A stretch of 8,812 nt of DNA, from NCBI GenBank assembly GCA_964555735.1, contig CAZKTS010000099.1:1-8812 (forward strand). Direction: 5' to 3'. Shown in pieces: positions 5,269 through 8,812 of this stretch (within the stretch, counting starts at the first letter, position 1; each line of letters begins with the position of its first letter). Made by a program: the position numbers and the translations under genes. This DNA comes from CAZKTS01 sp964555735. GTDB taxonomy: Bacteria; Actinomycetota; Acidimicrobiia; IMCC26256; PALSA-555. The notes under the pieces are model-generated. The model had not been told where the DNA came from. It saw nothing but the letters and a program-made list of their open reading frames with translations, and did not search any database.

Positions 5269-5859
5269 TCAGGTCGCCGGGGGCTCGAACGGCACGCTGA
5301 GTCCGTTCGAGAGCAGCGAGAGCCGAGCGTCGAACGAGACGTCGGTCAGCGCAGGTTCGCTCGGCAGCGTCGCGGGGTCGTCGGGCACCCCCGCGAGGTC
5401 CACCCACGACGTGCAGCCGCCGTAGGCGTCGGACCACGGCACCGTGATCGGCTCGAGGAGTCGATGCGCGCGCAACGCGAGCACCCACAGCGGATCGCGC
5501 CGCTTCCACCGAAAGCGCGACTCGAGGTACGAGTCGCTCCAGATGAGCTTCGAGTCGAGCGCGGCGAGGTCGGCGTCGTCGACGACGGTGGCGACCCCGA
5601 CCACGTCGGCCCAGCCCGCGATGCGGATGGGCTCGCCGACCGGCGCCGCGTCGCTGTCGTCGATCCAGCGCTGGTAGGCCGGCTTGAGGAGCTCGGCCCG
5701 CTGATGCTCGGCCGTGGGGTAGAGCCAGCACCGCGTGGCCCGCAGACCGAAGTGCCGGCCCTCCTCGTGGATGCCGCCCTTGCGGACGTCGAGGATCTGC
5801 TCGCCGGTGAGGAGCGCCCGCACGACGACCGCCCACTCCTTGAATGCCGGTGCTCGCAC
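5269..5859 (-). CDS. DUF1802-family protein
   Basis: The 196-aa product (from GTG at 5859) matches the DUF1802 pattern as I recall it. It has an opening KEWAVVVRALLTGEQILDVRKGGI (7-30, read in two parts) and WLYPTAEHQ (45-53). A mid-region strand repeat (IRIAGWADVVGVATVV) follows, then LWVLALRAHRLLEP (124-137) near the SWVDL end motif (151-155). The family has no established biochemical role that I know of. The leading Lys/Arg-rich GG motif and HQ motif are its hallmarks. An ATG at 5895 is the alternative start, but the conserved part begins right after the GTG and TATCCT sits 7 nt upstream of the GTG, so I prefer a leaderless GTG. It is divergent from the hydrolase-fold gene and convergent with the 77-aa protein gene. 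Confidence 0.8.
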   Translation of the reverse strand: MRAPAFKEWAVVVRALLTGEQILDVRKGGIHEEGRHFGLRATRCWLYPTAEHQRAELLKPAYQRWIDDSDAAPVGEPIRIAGWADVVGVATVVDDADLAALDSKLIWSDSYLESRFRWKRRDPLWVLALRAHRLLEPITVPWSDAYGGCTSWVDLAGVPDDPATLPSEPALTDVSFDARLSLLSNGLSVPFEPPAT

Positions 5860-5866
5860 GCGGTCG

Positions 5867-5872
5867 AGGATA
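5867..5872 (-). promoter_or_regulatory. Putative -10 box of the DUF1802-like gene
   Basis: TATCCT on the minus strand lies 7 nt before the GTG at 5859, a good TAnnnT match placed for a leaderless transcript. It shares 5869-5872 with the opposing -10 on the other strand. Confidence 0.5.
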
Positions 5873-5874
5873 CT
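5869..5874 (+). promoter_or_regulatory. Putative -10 box of the hydrolase-fold gene
   Basis: GATACT on the plus strand lies 7 nt before the TTG at 5882. It overlaps the opposing -10 box by four bases, so the two promoters probably cannot both be occupied at once. Confidence 0.4.
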
Positions 5875-5881
5875 TGGGCGC

Positions 5882-6628
5882 TTGGACACGGCCATCGCCC
5901 TCGAGCACACGCGCCTCTCGGCGTACATCGCGCGTCCCGCGGGCACCGGCCCGTGGCCGAGCGTCGCGCTCTGTCACGGGTTCCCCACCGGACCGCGTGG
6001 CGCGGTCGCGTCGGCCACGACGTTTCCCGAGCTCGCCGACCGCATCGCGCGCGAATCGGGCTGCCTCGCGCTGGCGTTCAACTTCCGGGGCACGGGCGGG
6101 AGCGACGGTGACTTCTCGGTGAACGGGTGGCTGGAGGACGTTCGGCACGTCGTCGACGAGCTGAGCGGGCGCGACGACGTGCGCGACGTCTGGCTGGTCG
6201 GGATCGCCGAAGGCGGCACCCTGGCGGTGTGCGCCGCCGCGGCCGATGAGCGCGTGCTCGGTGTGGCGACCCTCGCCGCACCGGCAACGCTCAAGGACTG
6301 GGGCCGGGACCCGAGCCGCTTCCTGGATTACTCGCGTCGCATCGGCATGATCCGCGACGACGACTTCCCGCCCTCACCGACCGCGTGGGCGCGCGAGCTC
6401 GCGGCGATCGATGCGGAGGCTGCCGCCCGCGCGGTCGCGCCGCGGCCGATGCTGGTGCTGCACGGCTCCGATGACCGCGTCGTCGACCCGAGCGACGCCC
6501 GCGCGATCGCCGAGGCCGGCGGCCCGTGGGCGCAGCTGCACCTGGTGCAGGCCGCGGGGCACGAGCTGCGCCACGACCCGCGCGCCGTGGCCGCGCTCCT
6601 CGGCTGGCTCGACCGCCTGCCCGCCTGA
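5882..6628 (+). CDS. Alpha/beta-hydrolase-fold protein lacking the nucleophile serine
   Basis: The 248-aa product has a clear alpha/beta-hydrolase layout. It includes LCHGFPTG (30-37, oxyanion region), LAFNFRGTGGSDG (64-76), the nucleophile elbow, a long insert, LVLHGSDDRVVDP (191-203, acid D197 or D198) and GHELRHDPRAV (226-236, His227). The elbow, however, reads VGIAEGG (106-112), with Ala109 where family members have the catalytic Ser of GxSxG. Acid and His remain. It may therefore be a non-hydrolytic member, a recently inactivated enzyme or one with a different mechanism. The TTG start at 5882 is inferred from the first conserved residues and a GATACT box 7 nt upstream; upstream codons in this frame look non-coding. 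The gene ends 8 bp from the convergent methyltransferase. Confidence 0.82.
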   Translation: MDTAIALEHTRLSAYIARPAGTGPWPSVALCHGFPTGPRGAVASATTFPELADRIARESGCLALAFNFRGTGGSDGDFSVNGWLEDVRHVVDELSGRDDVRDVWLVGIAEGGTLAVCAAAADERVLGVATLAAPATLKDWGRDPSRFLDYSRRIGMIRDDDFPPSPTAWARELAAIDAEAAARAVAPRPMLVLHGSDDRVVDPSDARAIAEAGGPWAQLHLVQAAGHELRHDPRAVAALLGWLDRLPA

Positions 6629-6644
6629 TCGACCCGTCAGGCGG
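6621..6644. terminator. Bidirectional hairpin containing both convergent stop codons
   Basis: CCGCCTGA (6621-6628) and TCAGGCGG (6637-6644) form a perfect 8-bp stem around an 8-nt loop, and each arm contains the TGA stop of one gene. A second, mutually exclusive 9-bp pairing, 6611-6619 with 6638-6646, exists. There is no U-run on either side. It probably serves as a shared terminator or transcript-end protector for both genes. Confidence 0.45.
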
Positions 6645-7359
6645 TCGGCGGCTTCGCGAACGCGAGGAACGCGAACGTGTAGGTGCGCCCGCCCCAGATC
6701 ACGGGCAGCTCCGAGTCGCGCCACTCGATCGGGTCGAGGAGCGCGAGGCCGTTCGCGGTCGCGGCGTCGATCACCCCGGTCAGACCGGGCCGGTCGAAGA
6801 TCGTCCACTCGGCACCGAAGGTGATCGAGCGATCCACGTCGGCGGTCGAGAGCTTCGGGTCGTGATAGTCGGTGGAGAGCACGAGGCTGCCGCCGGGCCG
6901 CAGCACGCGTGCCCATTCGTGCATCGCGCGCTCGACGTCGACGCCGTGCTCGAGCACCGAGATGCTGCCGACGACGTCGAACGACTCCTGCTCGAACGGG
7001 AGCCGGGTGACGTCGGCGAGCGCGAGGGAGATGGCCGGGCCCCGTGCGAGGCCCTCGCTGACCAGGTCGCAGCCGACGAGCTGCTCGTAGCCGAGATCCT
7101 GGAGTGCCTCGAGGAACGGTGAGTAGGAGGCGCCGCCGTCGAGGATCGGCGTCGCGGGATCGGGATGGCGGTCGAGGACCACGCGCAGTCCGCGCCACAG
7201 GTCCCAGCTCTTGCCGCGGTAGTGCGGGTGCGGCTCCCCGAGGATGTCGACTGCGGCTTCGACCTCGGACTCGCTGACCAACACGGCCGAATAGGGCTCG
7301 CGGCTGCGGGCTCGACGTGACGCGCGCCGCAGCCGCCGCTTGGATGCACGTCGGGCCAT
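6637..7359 (-). CDS. Class I SAM-dependent methyltransferase
   Basis: The 240-aa product has the ordered motifs of a Methyltransf_11-type enzyme: motif I ILDGGASYS (72-80), the acidic GCDLV (97-100, D98), LADVTRLPF (114-122), SFDVVGSISVLEHGVD (126-141) and RVLRPGGSLVLSTDYHD (151-167). The C-terminal part, with WTIFDR (185-190) and YTFAFLAFAKP (227-237), resembles methyltransferases often found near polysaccharide genes, as I recall them. The substrate is unknown. The first 20 residues are almost entirely Arg, Lys, Ala and Ser (MARRASKRRLRRASRRARSR), an unusual basic tail. The ATG at 7359 has a GAGGAGGG ribosome site just upstream and a TACCGT -10 further up, unlike the leaderless genes of this window. 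It is convergent with the hydrolase-fold gene and divergent from the coiled-coil protein gene. Confidence 0.88.
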   Translation of the reverse strand: MARRASKRRLRRASRRARSREPYSAVLVSESEVEAAVDILGEPHPHYRGKSWDLWRGLRVVLDRHPDPATPILDGGASYSPFLEALQDLGYEQLVGCDLVSEGLARGPAISLALADVTRLPFEQESFDVVGSISVLEHGVDVERAMHEWARVLRPGGSLVLSTDYHDPKLSTADVDRSITFGAEWTIFDRPGLTGVIDAATANGLALLDPIEWRDSELPVIWGGRTYTFAFLAFAKPPTA

Positions 7360-7380
7360 GACCCTCCTCGGAGACGCCGC

Positions 7381-7386
7381 ACGGTA
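7381..7386 (-). promoter_or_regulatory. Putative -10 box of the class I methyltransferase gene
   Basis: TACCGT on the minus strand within GCTACCGTGC, identical to the box at 5016-5021. Initiation about 7 nt downstream would give a leader of roughly 15 nt containing the GAGGAGGG ribosome site before the ATG at 7359. Confidence 0.45.
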
Positions 7387-7419
7387 GCGCGCGATCCCGG
7401 TGGGGCTCCGCGACCCCCG

Positions 7420-7438
7420 ATGTCCGCCGCGCGGACGT
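7420..7438. promoter_or_regulatory. Palindrome upstream of the coiled-coil protein gene (candidate operator)
   Basis: Positions 7420-7427 pair with 7431-7438 (8 bp, one T-G) around CGC. The dyad lies about 18-36 bp upstream of the presumed transcription start at 7456, overlapping the -35 region, and between two divergent promoters. A repressor site is possible. Short GC palindromes also arise by chance in DNA of this composition. Confidence 0.25.
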
Positions 7439-7442
7439 GTGC

Positions 7443-7448
7443 GAGACT
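7443..7448 (+). promoter_or_regulatory. Putative -10 box of the coiled-coil protein gene
   Basis: GAGACT lies 7 nt before the ATG at 7456. Its context GTGCGAGACTC closely matches GTGCCAGACTC in both arms of the 825-917 inverted repeat, each placed just upstream of a start codon. Confidence 0.4.
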
Positions 7449-7455
7449 CACCCGC

Positions 7456-8469
7456 ATGGCGCCTGGGCCGATCGCGGTCGCGCTCCTCGAATCCGCCGCC
7501 GACGACGCGCTGGTGTTGGTCCTCGCGAACCTCGTGCTCGCCCATGAGCTCGCGCGGCGGGTCCCGGAGGTCGCCGTGTTGTCGCCGGCGCCGCACCACG
7601 ACGACTCCGTGCTTCGCCTCTCGTGGACCGATACGGGAGCCGCGTCCGACACCGTCGTGCTGGGGATCGAACCGCTGCGCGCGGTGTGTGCGATCGCCCG
7701 GCCGCTCACGCCGGACGGGCTGCGCACCGCGAGCTGGGAGCTGCGGGCGCGCGGTGAGCTGCCCCCGCCGGCCGAGTCGTACGCCGCGGTGCTGCTGCGC
7801 GACCCGGCGGGTCTCGACGACGCGACGAGGCGCCGGCTCGACGGCGCGCAACGGGTCGTGGGGTGGTCGCCCCAGGATCTCGGGCGCGACGACGCGCTCG
7901 AGCTCCGCAAGGACGTCTCGGCCACCGAGCTGCTCGTGCTCGTCGAAGCGGCGTCGCTCGTCGTCACCGACGAGCCGGCGATCGCGGTCGCGGCCTGCGC
8001 CTACGGACGGGAGGTCGAGCTGGTCGGCGATCCCGCCTCGCTGGCGCAGCTCCCGGTGCGCGTCGACGGGCGACGGGTCGTCTGCGACGAGCTCGCGTGG
8101 GCCGATGCCTGCGACGACCTCGACGACGCGTTCGACCGGGCTGCGGTGACGGTTCGGTCACGCGCTGGATCCGATGCCGGTTCGGTCGTCCGCGACGACG
8201 TCGACGCGTACGTGCAGAACCTCGAGACGGCGGTGCGGGCCCAGACCGCGCGTCTCGACGAGCAGCGGACCGTCTTCGGTGAGCACCTCGCGTTCCTCGA
8301 GCGGGAGCAGGCCGAGCAGCGCGCGGAGCTCCAGCAGGCACTCGACGAGTCCCGCGCCGAGTCCGCGGAGCGTCAGGCCGAGATCGAACGGCTGCACGCA
8401 ACCAAGATCTTCCGGTACACGCGCTGGCTCCGCGCCCGTTACGAGCGCACGCGGACGCCGCCCGCGTGA
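7456..8469 (+). CDS. Polysaccharide-cluster protein with C-terminal coiled coil, function uncertain
   Basis: The 337-aa product has an N-terminal part of alternating strand/helix character: IAVALLESAADDALVLVLAN (6-25) and LLVLVEAASLVVTDEPAIAVA (159-179, two parts), then ACAYGREVELVGDP (180-193). The stretch VVTDEP...AVAACAYGREVELVG vaguely recalls the end of polysaccharide pyruvyl-transferase or glycosyltransferase-B folds. That resemblance is weak and I do not assign it. Residues about 248-315 are a Glu/Gln/Ala/Arg-rich coiled coil (LEREQAEQRAELQQALDESR, 281-300). It is followed by ATKIFRYTRWLRARYER (315-331), a C-terminal tail common on proteins of surface-glycan clusters. The ATG at 7456 is supported by a GAGACT box 7 nt upstream. 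Its stop overlaps the next gene's GTG by 4 bp, indicating one operon. Confidence 0.75.
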   Translation: MAPGPIAVALLESAADDALVLVLANLVLAHELARRVPEVAVLSPAPHHDDSVLRLSWTDTGAASDTVVLGIEPLRAVCAIARPLTPDGLRTASWELRARGELPPPAESYAAVLLRDPAGLDDATRRRLDGAQRVVGWSPQDLGRDDALELRKDVSATELLVLVEAASLVVTDEPAIAVAACAYGREVELVGDPASLAQLPVRVDGRRVVCDELAWADACDDLDDAFDRAAVTVRSRAGSDAGSVVRDDVDAYVQNLETAVRAQTARLDEQRTVFGEHLAFLEREQAEQRAELQQALDESRAESAERQAEIERLHATKIFRYTRWLRARYERTRTPPA

Positions 8470-8812
8470 GTGCTTCGGGTCGCCAGCGGATCGTCGTCAT
8501 CGACCGCCTGCCGCGCGCGGCGCGTGGTGCGGGCTATCCCCGCGCGGTCGCACTGCTCGAGGAGCTCGCGGCGCTCCCCGACGCCGACGTCACGTTGCTG
8601 GCCGCGGGCTTCGCCGACGACGAGGCGTCGGCGGCTGCGCTCCACGCCGTCGGCGTGGAGGTCGTGACCGACGTCCCCCCCGACGACTGGCTTGCCGCCC
8701 ACCGATTCGAGTGCGACATCGTCGTGGTGAGCCGTCCCGACACCGGGCACGACGTCGCGGACGCGGTCGTCCACACCCAGCCCCAAGCGCGCCTCGTCTA
8801 CGACTGTGAGGC
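8466..8812 (+). CDS. Glycosyltransferase-like protein, N-terminal fragment (runs off the window)
   Basis: A GTG at 8466 overlaps the preceding stop (GTGA) and opens a frame with no stop to the window end (115 codons). The N-terminus IVVIDRLPRAARGAGYPRAV (9-28) and the order of motifs resemble the N-terminal half of group 1 (GT-B) glycosyltransferases that precede a second Rossmann domain. Further motifs are DVTLLAAGF (42-50), LHAVGVEVVTDVP (58-70), DIVVVSRPDTGHDVADAVV (82-100) and a closing RLVYDCEA (108-115). In those enzymes the region (I)DR.P..D.Gs.Ra..ll..L and ..VYD.. is characteristic. The donor-binding domain lies outside the window, so specificity cannot be read. Confidence 0.72.
   Translation, partial: MSASGRQRIVVIDRLPRAARGAGYPRAVALLEELAALPDADVTLLAAGFADDEASAAALHAVGVEVVTDVPPDDWLAAHRFECDIVVVSRPDTGHDVADAVVHTQPQARLVYDCE

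Noticed and set aside
5251..5272. Possible hairpin between the 77-aa gene and the DUF1802-like gene
   Set aside because: Only four clean outer pairs (CTGA/TCAG) are visible, too weak to call a terminator.
5860..5946. N-terminal extension of the DUF1802-like protein (ATG at 5895 or further)
   Set aside because: The family-like sequence starts after the GTG at 5859, where a -10 box is well placed. The ATG at 5895 remains the main alternative.
1..8812. CRISPR array, tRNA, rRNA, transposase or phage attachment site
   Set aside because: I saw no regularly spaced identical repeats, no tRNA-like cloverleaf with a CCA-type acceptor, no recognisable mobile-element protein and no flanking direct repeats.

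Overview
The window is about 70% or more GC by eye. It reads as a chromosomal segment of a high-GC actinobacterium. A member of Acidimicrobiia or a similar lineage is my inference, based on family content, leaderless-looking starts with xAnnnT -10 boxes 6-7 nt upstream, and GTG/TTG starts. I see no transposase, integrase, tRNA, rRNA, CRISPR array or phage gene.

Left edge (1-831): the possible tail of a rightward gene, then a leftward TylF/MycF-type O-methyltransferase. Its start faces the start of a five-gene rightward operon. The two starts lie inside the arms of a 24-bp near-perfect inverted repeat (825-848 and 894-917).

Centre (911-4721): the operon encodes a MauD-like membrane-anchored thioredoxin-fold protein, a conserved 168-aa protein of unknown function, a MauE-like membrane protein with a CGC motif, a secreted Cys-rich protein, and a 144-aa membrane-anchored protein of unknown function. 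The genes are tightly packed: one 3-bp gap, two 4-bp stop/start overlaps, then an 18-bp gap. The secreted protein is the centrepiece. It has a Tat-type signal, then a domain resembling the methylamine dehydrogenase light chain (MauA), then seven ~44-residue W..W..LGG repeats that look like a complete seven-bladed beta-propeller. The light-chain domain keeps the Cys pattern, CPPG and two Asp positions but lacks the second Trp needed for tryptophan tryptophylquinone (TTQ). No mauB, mauF, mauG or amicyanin gene is present. I infer that the MauD- and MauE-like proteins serve disulfide formation in the 16-Cys domain, and that the product is a stable extracytoplasmic propeller protein of unknown function, not a standard methylamine dehydrogenase.

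Middle gap (4722-5027): no ordinary gene, but dense structure. There is a 13-codon ORF whose ribosome binding site can pair along its whole length with the usual actinobacterial 16S 3' tail. The same site is complementary to an upstream CCACCTCCC that could sequester it. Nested hairpins and a 15-bp terminator-like stem follow.

Right part (5028-6628): a 77-aa protein of unknown function, a convergent DUF1802-like gene, and a divergent alpha/beta-hydrolase-fold gene. The last two start only 23 bp apart with overlapping -10 boxes, and the hydrolase has Ala at the nucleophile position. A stop-codon-containing hairpin separates the hydrolase gene from a convergent methyltransferase.

Right edge (6637-8812): a class I methyltransferase, a divergent 337-aa protein with a C-terminal coiled coil, and the N-terminal part of a glycosyltransferase-like protein translationally coupled to it. 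With the TylF-like enzyme at the left end, this suggests a surface-glycan biosynthesis neighbourhood.
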